A DNA stretch of 64,000 nt from Algoriphagus ratkowskyi (lineage in GTDB: Bacteria; Bacteroidota; Bacteroidia; Cytophagales; Cyclobacteriaceae), in NCBI RefSeq assembly GCF_002150505.1, contig NZ_MSSV01000017.1, positions 51,748 to 115,747 on the forward strand. The letters are read 5' to 3'. The position numbers and the translations under genes are program-made. Within the stretch, counting starts at the first letter, position 1. Each line of letters begins with the position of its first letter. This document shows, piece by piece, positions 1 through 8,420 of the stretch. Under the pieces are notes generated by a model, which saw nothing but the letters and a program-made list of their open reading frames with translations, was not told the origin of the DNA and did not search any database.

Positions 1-1111
1 ATCAAAGGAGTAGAAATACCAAAAGGAAACGGTAAAACCCGTTTATTAGGAGTTCCCACGGTAGTAGATAGGTGGTTGCAACAAGCAGTAAGCCGTCAGC
101 TAGCAACAAAATTCGAGTTAGAGTTTGAAGAGCAAAGCTATGGTTTCCGTCCTCAAAGAAACACCCATAAGGCAGTCCGACAAAGCTTGAAATACATCAA
201 TGATGGCTATCAGGATATTGTAGATATCGACCTAAAAAGTTTCTTCGATGAAGTGCAGCATTACAAACTACTACAATTGATTTACAACAAGGTCAAATGC
301 GAAACTACCTTATGGCTAATCCGCAAATGGTTGCGAGCACCTATCCTTGTAAAAGGGAAGTTACAGCAACGCAGAAAGGGAGTGCCGCAAGGTAGCCCAC
401 TGAGTCCATTACTATCGAATATATTACTCGATGTATTGGACAAAGAACTCCAAAGGAAAGGACTACGCTTTGTGCGCTATGCAGATGATTTTAGCATTTA
501 TGCAAAGTCAAAAGCAGAAGCAAAGAAGTTGGGGAATGAAGTTTATCTCTTCTTGAAAGAGAAGCTAGACTTGCCTATCAACCGAGCAAAAAGCGGTATT
601 CGTAGACCAAATACTTTCGAGCTGTTAGGTCATGGATTTACCCCAACCTACAAAAAGGGAGAAAAAGGCAAGTATCAACTAGTTGTAAAACAGGGGAGTT
701 GGCAGAGTTTGAAACGAAAGCTTAAAGCAATTACCAAGAAAACATTGCCCTACAAATTCGAAGAACGATTGCAGAAGCTAAAACAAGTGTGGCAGGGTTG
801 GGTGAACAACTATCGATTGGCAAGTATTCAGATCAAACTTAAAACAGTTGTGAATGGTTACGCAACCGACTACGATACTGTATCTGGTCCCGTACATACG
901 GGAGAAAAAGCTAGAGCGAAAACGTAAGAACCTAATCCGTTTAGGGATAGAGCAGGGACAAGCTTATGCTTGGAGTAGAACCCGAATGGGAGGCTGGGCA
1001 GTAGCTCAAAGTCCGATCTTGAGAACTACGATCACCTTATCAAGACTAAGGCGAAAAGGGTACAATTCGATGCTAGACTACTACTTAAATACGCAACCTC
1101 AGATTCAATGA
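1..1111 (+). pseudogene. Group II intron reverse transcriptase/maturase, 5'-truncated by window and frameshifted
   Basis: This is the LtrA-type intron-encoded protein that splices and mobilises its host intron. Visible parts are the RT palm with the catalytic YADD box (about 480-495), the GVPQGSPLSPLLSN block and the C-terminal maturase region. The frame is open from base 1 to a stop at 925-927, but the maturase C-terminus continues in two other frames. EWLRNRLRYCIW is read in a second frame (from 852), and KKLERKRKN through YYLNTQPQIQ in a third, stopping at 1111. Adding one A after base 850 and one A in the A-run at 905-909 restores a single frame. The gene therefore carries two single-base deletions within 60 bp, or these are sequencing errors in A-containing runs. 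Separate translation of the 854-1111 frame would be misleading. Confidence 0.85.
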
Positions 1112-1190
1112 ACCGCCGTATACGAGACCCGTACGTACGGTGGTGTGAGAGGCGCACCGTGGGCTTATTGCTCACGGCCGTCTACTCGAT
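1110..1190 (+). ncRNA. Group II intron domains V and VI
   Basis: Domain V is recognisable from ACCGCCGTA paired with TACGGTGGT (one G-U pair) around a GTACGTACGG strand, as in bacterial introns. The catalytic triad position reads CGC rather than the commoner AGC. Domain VI follows as a stem of CCGTGGGC with GCTCACGG around a TTATT loop, then CCGTCTACTCGAT, which contains the presumed branch-point A just before the 3' end. The assignment rests on the base-pairing pattern and its position right after the maturase stop. Confidence 0.75.
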
Positions 1191-1202
1191 TGGCATTAGT
1201 TT

Positions 1203-1673
1203 TTATTCTTTTGTTTGCAATCCTTGCTCAGGATCAGTTGAGTCAATAACAACTGTTTTAGCCCATAGGTCTCCAAGTCGTTGATTGTATTCAGTATTCT
1301 TAATTGTCAAGATTGCTAATAGACCAAATGGCCAAAGGTCAATTATGTCAAGAAGGTGTCTCTTTAAGGATTGTCCAAAAGTCAATGATTTTCTTGGGTC
1401 GGTTTTAGGCGCAACTTTTAGGCCTTGACTCTTATTTCCCAAAGTCGAACCTGTCATTTGCTCAAGTCCAATTGTCAGAATGAACCAAACAACCGTTATC
1501 GAAAATCCTGGCAATCCATTCACTGAGTAACCACCTTCGTCATTTGGTTCGCCATAGAGATAAATCATTAATAGGAAGTAGGACATTATTAGTCCATAGT
1601 CGATGAGAGCCGCTACAAGGCGTTTTCCCAAATTTGGTTTCGTACTTAATTGATAATCGTGTTTGAATTTCAT
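1203..1673 (-). CDS. RDD family membrane protein
   Basis: A small inner-membrane protein of about 156 residues. The RDD family signature is present as KRLVAALIDYGLIM near the N-terminus (Arg, then Asp in the first membrane helix) and as NQRLGDLWAKTVVI near the C-terminus. About three hydrophobic segments are visible. RDD proteins have no settled general function; some have been proposed to act in ion transport. The start at MKFKH (1673) is preferred over a GTG at 1703, because the extra ten codons lie in a repeat-like sequence shared with another intergenic region. The gene directly follows the 3' end of the group II intron, which lies on the opposite strand. Short repeats at both ends suggest it may sit in a cassette-like unit. 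Confidence 0.75.
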   Translation of the reverse strand: MKFKHDYQLSTKPNLGKRLVAALIDYGLIMSYFLLMIYLYGEPNDEGGYSVNGLPGFSITVVWFILTIGLEQMTGSTLGNKSQGLKVAPKTDPRKSLTFGQSLKRHLLDIIDLWPFGLLAILTIKNTEYNQRLGDLWAKTVVIDSTDPEQGLQTKE

Positions 1674-1681
1674 TTTGTAAT

Positions 1682-1733
1682 TAATGCCAACACCTGTATA
1701 CACGTAACTCCCAATTCATATTGCGTCTATATC
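1682..1733 (-). repeat. Intergenic repeat-like element, copy 1
   Basis: Read on the minus strand this segment has TATAGACGCAATATG, a TGGGAG block, GTGTATAC and GTGTTGGCATTA. A similar order (TATAGATGCAATCTG, TGGGGA, GTGTATAT) occurs upstream of the next minus-strand gene at 2749-2785. The terminal TGGCATTA also appears in opposite orientation directly after the group II intron (1191-1198), so the RDD gene is bounded by inverted copies of those eight bases. The similarity was judged by eye. An integron-like or other repeated cassette border is only a guess. Confidence 0.4.
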
Positions 1734-1896
1734 GCAATTGTCCACAAGTCTTTTAGGTTTCGCTAAAACCAAATTAAGAATTCCGATTAGATAAATATGT
1801 TAAATGTATAAGGGATTTGAAATCCACAGACAAGGATTCAAGATTGGAATTATGGAAAAGCCCATTTTTCGTGTAGGTGCGTTCAGCTTTTCTCTT

Positions 1897-2694
1897 TTAT
1901 TCTGGTTTTGGACCCTTTGAGACAATTGTTCTCACCAAGCCAGGAAACCAACCTTGCAACCAAACTAAAATTCTACCGTGGGCTGTGAAAATATAAGTTC
2001 TTTTCCGCTTGATTATAGCCTGAGCTATAACTTTCGCTGCTTTATCTGTAGGCCACATTAAATTCGCGGGCCGTGGGTCTGCCCGTTCAGGATGCCACAG
2101 ACCTTCATTATCAATTTTGGCAATCTCCGACACCACAAATCCTGGATGTATGGTAGTACAACTTACACCGGTACCCATTAATTCTACTTGTAAGGTCAGA
2201 CCAATAGAATGTACCGCAGCTTTTGAGGCGCCATAGGCTCCGACATAAGGATTGGGAAGATAAGCTCCAACACTACCTAGTAAACCAATGCGACCTTTAT
2301 TTTGCTTCAAATGAGGCAGGGCGTATTTTACTGTTAAGGCTAATCCGGTGACATTCCCTTGCAATTGCCTATTCCAATCTTTTGCAGTCAACTTATCTAT
2401 ACTTCCAAAAACACCAAATCCAGCATTGGCGACAGCAACATCTAAACGGCCCCATTTGTCTATTATGCTTTGAACGGCATTTTCTATTGATTTTTCTTCC
2501 AAAATATCAACCGGAACTACCAATGCTTCTCCTCCTGAATTCTTAATCTCAAGAGCAATCTCTTCTAATAATTCTTTGCGTCTGGCAGATAGCACCACTT
2601 TATATCCTAATCTTACCCACTCAAAGGCCATAGCTTTGCCAATCCCGGACGAAGCTCCTGTTATCCAAACTACGTTTTCATTTGAGTTTGCCAT
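1897..2694 (-). CDS. SDR family NAD(P)-dependent oxidoreductase
   Basis: A classical short-chain dehydrogenase/reductase of 265 residues, soluble and cytoplasmic. The cofactor-binding TGASSGIG lies at residues 12-19, the NAG structural motif at about 90-92, and the catalytic pair at Tyr154 and Lys158 (YGASK). ARR after the second beta strand suggests NADP(H) preference. Length and C-terminus are normal for the family. The substrate cannot be told from sequence. The gene lies alone on the minus strand between an RDD protein and a Pr6Pr-type membrane protein, with intergenic gaps too wide to argue for an operon. Confidence 0.88.
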   Translation of the reverse strand: MANSNENVVWITGASSGIGKAMAFEWVRLGYKVVLSARRKELLEEIALEIKNSGGEALVVPVDILEEKSIENAVQSIIDKWGRLDVAVANAGFGVFGSIDKLTAKDWNRQLQGNVTGLALTVKYALPHLKQNKGRIGLLGSVGAYLPNPYVGAYGASKAAVHSIGLTLQVELMGTGVSCTTIHPGFVVSEIAKIDNEGLWHPERADPRPANLMWPTDKAAKVIAQAIIKRKRTYIFTAHGRILVWLQGWFPGLVRTIVSKGPKPE

Positions 2695-2748
2695 TTTAAG
2701 TTATTTTTAGTCAAACTATTAGATTTTCAAGCTGACGCACAATACTTA

Positions 2749-2785
2749 AATATACACAGTTCCCCATACCAGATTGCATCTATAC
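2749..2785 (-). repeat. Intergenic repeat-like element, copy 2
   Basis: On the minus strand this reads TATAGATGCAATCTG, then TGGGGA and GTGTATAT. It matches the element at 1682-1733 at roughly three quarters of positions with one gap. Both copies lie just upstream of minus-strand genes, so a shared promoter-like element is an alternative to a repeat. Confidence 0.35.
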
Positions 2786-2852
2786 TCGAAGAGCTGAGTT
2801 TTCTCATACTAATCCTGTAAACCGCATGTTTTCGCGCTATTCAGATTCCATT

Positions 2853-3464
2853 CTACCTTTTGATTATAGTTTTTCCTATAAAAACAAACAAAGACGAAAT
2901 CACGGAAAATACCACAAGTAAAATCACGGAATTAGTTAGGACTGATGCCATGCCTAAATTGGTCACATCAACAAATGGGTATGGATAGAAATTGGAAAAA
3001 CTTCCTCGAATCAGGACAAAGGCTAAGTAGATAATAGGATAAATCGCCCATAGCAATAGCTGTGAATGTTTAAGCGATTTGGTTCTTTCATATTTGTACC
3101 AAAATACTATAACTAGAATCGGTATGATAGAGTGAAGCAATTCATCTACGATCTTTTGTAAGCCTTCTGGTTGCCAGACTTGCCTCAAAGCAATTTGATA
3201 AACAATGCCAACCATGAAGATGTATATCGTGATTGCTGTAAGAATCCCTGGTTTGTTAATTGTTTTGGATTCATGATTTTTCATAAGCCCGATGCAAGTG
3301 AAATAAACTGCAACCAGCGTGTTAGTTAAAATTGTGAAGAAACTGAAAAATCTGATTACGGCTTCAGGGATAGGAGTAACGCGGTTTTCAATCATTAAGA
3401 TGAATTGCGCTATTACTGCAAACCATCCCACCAAAGCAAAAAATAGAGCTAATTTTTTTTTCAT
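2853..3464 (-). CDS. Pr6Pr-type integral membrane protein
   Basis: A predicted inner-membrane protein of about 203 residues with six hydrophobic segments (near residues 5-25, 38-60, 75-97, 110-130, 140-160 and 175-198). The pattern FFSFFTILTN in helix 2, VDELLHSIIP ahead of helix 4 and the RG...YPYPF loop before the last helix fit the family annotated as Pr6Pr in bacteria, whose function is unknown. MKKKLALFF at 3464 is chosen as the start. A start ten codons further upstream adds a hydrophilic stretch before the first helix and is less likely. The gene is monocistronic, with about 300 bp of non-coding DNA upstream. Confidence 0.7.
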   Translation of the reverse strand: MKKKLALFFALVGWFAVIAQFILMIENRVTPIPEAVIRFFSFFTILTNTLVAVYFTCIGLMKNHESKTINKPGILTAITIYIFMVGIVYQIALRQVWQPEGLQKIVDELLHSIIPILVIVFWYKYERTKSLKHSQLLLWAIYPIIYLAFVLIRGSFSNFYPYPFVDVTNLGMASVLTNSVILLVVFSVISSLFVFIGKTIIKR

Positions 3465-3494
3465 GATCGTATGTGATTTTTCATCTAGAAGCAA

Positions 3495-3805
3495 TAGTTA
3501 TTAAAATAGGATAGGTGATTAGGTTTAGTGATCTGTGAGCTAGCCCGATGGCGGATTTAAAGTTTTTTAATTGCTGTGTGGTTACATCTTTAAATTAAGA
3601 AAGTCATTTGTAAATCCACTATAGAGCATAGCTGCCGAATATACAGATGATAGGCATTCTTTTCCTAGCTGTAAACTTGATTTCCTAGATTTAGGGTCTT
3701 GCATTGAGAAAGCATTCAAAGGACTGAAAATCCTTAGATATAGCTTTCAGGCTTTATTCATAAAGTTTTTGAGTCTTAAAGAGCAAAATGCAAATCAGTA
3801 CAATC
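3495..3805. other. Gene-free interval
   Basis: About 310 bp between two minus-strand genes. It should contain the promoter of the Pr6Pr gene and the 3' untranslated region of the amine oxidase's neighbour. I see no convincing hairpin terminator, RNA gene or open frame. Confidence 0.5.
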
Positions 3806-4849
3806 CTAGTTGGCAGCGATCAGTTTATTAGCTGTTAAATTCCCAGCATACACCGCACCATCCATATATCCGGGAGATTGAGCCGCAGATTCGGCGCTGG
3901 AAATGATCATTCGATCATCGTAAAAGGTGTTTTTGAAAATTGGGTTTCCATTATTTTGATGTGGGAAATGCTCTATGTCAGAAGGTTCAAAAGTGTTTAT
4001 TTCATCACTCCACACACATTCTGTATAGTCAATAAAATTCTCGATTTGTGTTCCAAAAGCTCTTTTCAATTGAGTTATGATTCTTGCTTTTCGTTCTTCA
4101 AATGAGAGGATCTTATATGAAGAATTGACAAATCCACAGAGTGCAAATTTGGATCTTTCATTATTACTGTGATCATAAAATTCAACAACAGGACCAGGGT
4201 TACTGAATAGCAATCCAGATAGCTTATGCTCCTGCCAAAAAGGAGTACTAAAGCTCAACGCAACTTTAATCGAGTCTTCCATCCATGTATGGGTGTGCGA
4301 AGCAACAGCCATTAAATTACTTGGCAGAGCTGAGTCAAATTTGATTTTCTTCGCCCATAGTTTGGGAGGTAGTGCTAGCACGACTTTGTCGGCTATAAAT
4401 GTTTCTTTAGCAATTACTTCAACAGCATCTTTCCGAAACCTTATTTCTGTGACCGTTTGATCCAATAGAACATTTTTTTGCCCCAACGCTTTGAACAAGG
4501 TCTCGATTAAGTGGGAGGTGCCTCCAGAGATTCTGTAGCTTGGAGCTTGGCGAGGGATTTGAATTGCCTCTGCAGGTGCAGCGGAAGATGCCTGATATAA
4601 GGCATTGCCTTCCATGTATTGCTCAAAATACTTAATTCCTAATTCATCTAAAAGCGCACGTAAATGCTGATGCTGGTCAGAAAACCAGGTTGCACCCATT
4701 TCTACCGGTGTATTATCTGAACCAACCACCGTGTTTATTCTTCCCCCAATTCTTGTTCTAGCTTCTAGAATTTTGAAAGCAATTCCTTCCTTTTTTAGGC
4801 GGTAAGCCGTCAATAGACCCGATAATCCAGCTCCTATTAGTATGATCAT
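3806..4849 (-). CDS. FAD-dependent amine oxidase family protein
   Basis: A flavin monoamine-oxidase-family protein of 347 residues. The FAD dinucleotide-binding GAGLSG lies at residues 7-12, followed by the typical EARTRIGGRI (29-38). The C-terminal block SSAESAAQSPGYMDGAVYAG carries the second flavin contact. It is shorter than most amine oxidases (around 430-500 residues), with a reduced substrate domain, and resembles short bacterial members whose substrate is unknown. It lies just downstream of an SDR gene on the same strand (85-bp gap), so the two could share a transcript and a redox pathway. That link is only inferred from position. Confidence 0.82.
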   Translation of the reverse strand: MIILIGAGLSGLLTAYRLKKEGIAFKILEARTRIGGRINTVVGSDNTPVEMGATWFSDQHQHLRALLDELGIKYFEQYMEGNALYQASSAAPAEAIQIPRQAPSYRISGGTSHLIETLFKALGQKNVLLDQTVTEIRFRKDAVEVIAKETFIADKVVLALPPKLWAKKIKFDSALPSNLMAVASHTHTWMEDSIKVALSFSTPFWQEHKLSGLLFSNPGPVVEFYDHSNNERSKFALCGFVNSSYKILSFEERKARIITQLKRAFGTQIENFIDYTECVWSDEINTFEPSDIEHFPHQNNGNPIFKNTFYDDRMIISSAESAAQSPGYMDGAVYAGNLTANKLIAAN

Positions 4850-4934
4850 TTTATTAAAAATTTCTAATTATCTCAATTATGCCAATTACCTTATTTTCTT
4901 TGGGTATGCGGCGGAAACATTGCTCTTTGGAATC

Positions 4935-5741
4935 TTATTTCTTTCGACCGACGAAGTGTTCCATTGTTTTATAAATGCCCATCACAGAGCCTGCAAACCA
5001 ATCAAACGCATTTAAAGACAGCAAACCTTGGCCTATCCGAGTCAATCGATAAATGTACCCTGGTATAGTTAGCATTCTTGTGTTATTCTCTATGGCTTTA
5101 ACAATTGTAAGTGCTGCAGCCTCTGGTTCGAGAATCGGGATTTTTGATTTTACTCCGTCAAACATGCCTGTATTGATGTAATAAGGCATAATTGTGGTGA
5201 CATTTATATTTTTCTTCAGTTGCTTCATCTCTAGTCGCAAGCTATCAGACCAACCGATGAGCGCCCACTTGCTAGCTGCGTAAACCGACATTTTTGGATT
5301 AGAAATTAGCCCTCCAGAGGAAGCAATGTTACAGATGTGGCCAGAGTTCTGAGCTATCATATCTCCCAAAAATGCGCTGGTGACTAACATTGGCGCAGTG
5401 GAGTTGACCTCTATCGTTTTGGTAATATCCGCTGACGAATGCTCATGAAAGAATTTGCCTACCACTATCCCGGCATTATTTATCACCACATCGACAATAC
5501 CTATATTCTGCTTTACTTTTAAGGCAGTATCCTGTATTTGCTCAAAATTTGACACATCCACCTGATAACCAAAAATGGCCTCGCCATTAGTGAATTGGGA
5601 AATTGTAGCATCAATGCTGGCTTGATTTATATCCCAGATGATCACTTTGGCTTTTCGCTCCAGCATCAGACGAACCATTATTTTACCAATACCAGAAGCT
5701 CCTCCGGTGATTAAAACTAGTTTCCCTGCTAAATCCTTCAT
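4935..5741 (-). CDS. SDR family oxidoreductase (retinol-dehydrogenase-like subgroup)
   Basis: A 268-residue short-chain dehydrogenase with TGGASGIG at 12-19, NNAG at 88-91 and catalytic Tyr154/Lys158 (YAASK). The Asp at the end of the second strand (IIWD) points to NAD(H). The long C-terminal part after residue 190, with PGYIYRLTRIGQGLLSLNAFDWF, resembles the membrane-associated SDR16C/retinol-dehydrogenase-like enzymes, which act on lipophilic alcohols. The substrate is not known. It is upstream of the amine oxidase gene and may be co-transcribed with it. Confidence 0.85.
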   Translation of the reverse strand: MKDLAGKLVLITGGASGIGKIMVRLMLERKAKVIIWDINQASIDATISQFTNGEAIFGYQVDVSNFEQIQDTALKVKQNIGIVDVVINNAGIVVGKFFHEHSSADITKTIEVNSTAPMLVTSAFLGDMIAQNSGHICNIASSGGLISNPKMSVYAASKWALIGWSDSLRLEMKQLKKNINVTTIMPYYINTGMFDGVKSKIPILEPEAAALTIVKAIENNTRMLTIPGYIYRLTRIGQGLLSLNAFDWFAGSVMGIYKTMEHFVGRKK

Positions 5742-5820
5742 CTGTTTTCTTTGGTTGGATGCGTTGTAATAAATACCTGCTTCAATTGATTTTAGAAGAG
5801 CTGATTTGATCTCTTAAAGT

Positions 5821-5847
5821 AAAAAAGGAGGCATTGAATACCTCCTT
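5821..5847 (-). terminator. Rho-independent terminator of the PLP enzyme gene
   Basis: On the minus strand, AAGGAGG and CCTCCTT form a 7-bp stem around a 9-base loop, followed by a T run (the A run at 5821-5826 on the plus strand). It starts five bases after the stop codon at 5853. Confidence 0.85.
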
Positions 5848-5852
5848 ACTGA

Positions 5853-7697
5853 TCAAATCTCGTTGACAAATTTTCGAAAGACTTCTTTGTGACGCTCAAG
5901 ATCCATGTTTGGTGAAAGTGACACACGGGCAATGTAGTCTTTGTCACCTTCTTTGGTTGTGCCTTGTGTAGATGTCGCAGGAATCGTCCAATAACAGCCT
6001 TTTAACTGTCCATAACTCACGCAGTACTTACTTTCATCGGGGATCTCAGAAATCATCATATCGATTAACTTTAGATTTAACGCTCTTTTATAAGCCTCTT
6101 TTTCTTGAGCATTATTGCCTTTGGTAGGCAGATCTAGGGAAAAAACAGATGGTGTAAATCCTTGTGCTGCTAATTCTTCTGAAACGAAATTAATCTTTGC
6201 CGCTGGTAAGGTTTCCTGAATGAAGTTGACAAAATCGCGTGTATTGAAATAAGCGTCTTTGATCCGTTGATTCATGGACGGCAATTGCTTGGCTAATATT
6301 TCATACTGAAGCTCAGTAGCTTCATTGTCGCAAAGGTTGAGATGCAACGCTATTTTTTCCATCAAACCTGCCGCTTTATCATTTGCTACGCAGTAGCCGG
6401 CAGTACATTTCCCACCACTTGGAAATTTGGACCCACTGGCATAAGAAATGGCATTTACGGTCGAGAGTATTTCACCTTCGCCCAAGAAAAGATAGTTGGG
6501 ACAAAAGGTTTGATCCAAAATAAAGACTGAGGGGATGGCAGTTTCTCCAGTTGGAGTTTTACGCTCTTTGCTCAATACAGCCTTTAATTGCTGAAGATCT
6601 GGAACCTCAACTCTCGGGTTTGTTGGGATCTCGGCGATGATGTATGGAATCGCATCTTCTTCCGCAACTTGATTTAAGATGGTATCAATGCTTTGTACCA
6701 TTTCATTCTCTCCATCAACAAGCAAGTCCACCACTTCAACTAGGTCATTGCAAGCTGCTACACGTCTTGCTTGGTCATTCGTGCCACCATAGCAATTTGG
6801 TGGAACGATAAATTTGATTGCTTTGCCTTTATGATTTTCCAGCGCATCATGGACGAGGCCCATCATGATTGCATACTGCATCGACAGTCCACTTGAAGCA
6901 ACGAGGGGCGTTGTCTTGGTGCCTGTAATATCCTTAATCGAAGCTAATACGCTTGATTTGTCTGCTTCAAAAGTACTATTCTGCGGAGCTGACGAATCCT
7001 GGCCAACAAGAGATTTCAAAGCCTGAAGACAATTGGCTGGCGTCATCGCAATGGTTTCTCTTCTGCGGACATGCTGAATCTCTGAGATAAAGGATGAATT
7101 TTTCTCTTCATTTACTACCAAAATGCTTCCAAGCTGCCCGTGAAGATTGATGTAAAAATCAATTTCGCTACTGAGATTAGTGTCTTCAAATTGCTCTACC
7201 TGAGAGATGTAGATAGTACTTCCTTCAAAAGCAGGAATCTCTATTCCTTGCTCGACCTCTTGCAAATCAAACTTGTAACCGTAAATATTTTTAACTACTT
7301 CGGCGTCAAAATATTCAGGTAATTCGCCGGTATAGATGATTTGGGTGTTTCTAGTCTCTACTAAATTCGTCCGTAAAACAGCTAAAATTGGAGTTGTTTT
7401 CGAGGAGAAACTGATGACATTTTCTGAAGGTTGGTTGATGGACTTTGCAATAGCCCATTCCAGAATACAAGATAAAGGATGACCTAATCGGATGTAGTCG
7501 TATGCAGTGGGAAGTGCGCTCAGCGCTGGTGTGGATGCATTATTTTGAGTGAATAAAATTTCAAATTGATCCAAGAATTGAGTTTTAGCCAATTTCTCAT
7601 CATAAATATCTAGCCGATGAGTGGTAAGACTCAGCCAGTCAGTTGGCATATTTCCAATTACCTCTTTAATATAATTTGTTACTGAATTACTTTCCAT
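5853..7697 (-). CDS. PLP-dependent Cys/Met-metabolism-type enzyme with long N-terminal domain
   Basis: A 614-residue cytoplasmic protein. The C-terminal part (about 215-610) is a fold-type I PLP enzyme of the cystathionine gamma-synthase/gamma-lyase family. The cofactor Asp is in ILDQTF (about 395) and the Schiff-base lysine is Lys424 in SGSKFPSGG. The first 200 or so residues form an extra domain including AYDYIRLGHPLSCILEWAIA, so the protein is about 200 residues longer than usual enzymes of near 400. An extended N-terminus is also known in fungal cystathionine gamma-synthases. The reaction (synthase or lyase) cannot be decided. The gene is alone on its strand and ends in a clear terminator. 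Confidence 0.83.
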   Translation of the reverse strand: MESNSVTNYIKEVIGNMPTDWLSLTTHRLDIYDEKLAKTQFLDQFEILFTQNNASTPALSALPTAYDYIRLGHPLSCILEWAIAKSINQPSENVISFSSKTTPILAVLRTNLVETRNTQIIYTGELPEYFDAEVVKNIYGYKFDLQEVEQGIEIPAFEGSTIYISQVEQFEDTNLSSEIDFYINLHGQLGSILVVNEEKNSSFISEIQHVRRRETIAMTPANCLQALKSLVGQDSSAPQNSTFEADKSSVLASIKDITGTKTTPLVASSGLSMQYAIMMGLVHDALENHKGKAIKFIVPPNCYGGTNDQARRVAACNDLVEVVDLLVDGENEMVQSIDTILNQVAEEDAIPYIIAEIPTNPRVEVPDLQQLKAVLSKERKTPTGETAIPSVFILDQTFCPNYLFLGEGEILSTVNAISYASGSKFPSGGKCTAGYCVANDKAAGLMEKIALHLNLCDNEATELQYEILAKQLPSMNQRIKDAYFNTRDFVNFIQETLPAAKINFVSEELAAQGFTPSVFSLDLPTKGNNAQEKEAYKRALNLKLIDMMISEIPDESKYCVSYGQLKGCYWTIPATSTQGTTKEGDKDYIARVSLSPNMDLERHKEVFRKFVNEI

Positions 7698-7857
7698 ATT
7701 TGGGTGCTTTTGATTCGATACTTAGTCTTTCAATGAGTTATAACCAGTGTTGGTTCCTTGTCAGATCACTTGATTAAGGGCTAGGCAAGATCGTAGTTCT
7801 TAACTTCCTGAAAAATAATCAGATATAAAATTTTTAATAGGGTTTATTAAGCTTTGC

Positions 7858-8277
7858 TTAATTGTAAAATTCGTTCCTTTTTGACATGGTTCGCAAAAAC
7901 ACATAAGAGAAAAAGAGGAAGAAAATCCAATCATTTGCGCCGTAGATGGTATAGAAGATTCCGGCCATGGCGTCTTGGGCATAGACTTCCGAAAGGTCAT
8001 TATTCAGCAACCATTTGGCCCACACGATTCCGTAGATTAGTTTTTCTATTGCGAATACGGCTACTAACCATCTCACTTTTTCAAAATCTTTAGCTATAGC
8101 AATGTAAGCAAGTCCCCAAACAAGGATCATTAAAAGTCCAAAGTTGGACATAACTACCGGATCAAATTCGGAGATTGATGAGTTGGTAAAAAATCTTGAA
8201 AAGGTTAAAACACCGCCGATATTCATTAGTCCAGCAGCAATGAAACCGTAAGTGAGTGTTTTGTTTTTAATCTTCAT
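7858..8277 (-). CDS. Small four-helix membrane protein of unknown function
   Basis: A 139-residue protein with four hydrophobic segments (about 9-28, 43-62, 70-88 and 107-128) and a short basic C-terminus (RTMSKRNEF). I do not recognise a named family, though small bacterial membrane proteins of this layout are common. An opposite-strand frame covering part of it (7854-8093) is Arg-rich and looks like a shadow. The start at MKIKNK follows a non-coding stretch and gives an N-terminal basic segment ahead of helix 1, as expected. Confidence 0.65.
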   Translation of the reverse strand: MKIKNKTLTYGFIAAGLMNIGGVLTFSRFFTNSSISEFDPVVMSNFGLLMILVWGLAYIAIAKDFEKVRWLVAVFAIEKLIYGIVWAKWLLNNDLSEVYAQDAMAGIFYTIYGANDWIFFLFFSYVFLRTMSKRNEFYN

Positions 8278-8420
8278 AACTATTCTCCAGTAAATTTCAT
8301 CAAAACTAGGTAGAATACCTGGGCTTTGGTTATTCTCCCTTTATCCAAATAGGGTGTGTGGTTTTTCACAATAAAACTAAACCTGGCATATCCTTGAGAA
8401 GGTGAAAAGTAGGGGAGCCC

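Larger units (their letters stand above)
1..1190 (+). mobile_element. Group II intron, 3' part (5' end outside window)
   Basis: The left edge of the window lies inside a group II intron. The maturase reading frame is open from base 1. It is followed by an RNA segment with the domain V signature (paired CCGTA and TACGG arms) and a domain VI hairpin, ending in a typical 3' boundary (CTACTCGAT) at about 1190. The 5' end, RNA domains I-III and the start of the maturase lie before the window. The 3' exon begins with TGGCATTAG. The exact 3' splice position is inferred from the usual A-Y intron ending and could be off by a base. The intron may be immobile because its maturase is frameshifted. Confidence 0.85.

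Noticed and set aside
854..1111. An 85-codon frame at the maturase end as a separate gene
   Set aside because: It is the out-of-frame continuation of the maturase; the ATG is created by the frameshift.
7800..8093. Opposite-strand and alternate frames over the small membrane protein
   Set aside because: They are Arg- and Trp-rich or Pro-rich, have no family features, and overlap a frame with clear membrane helices.
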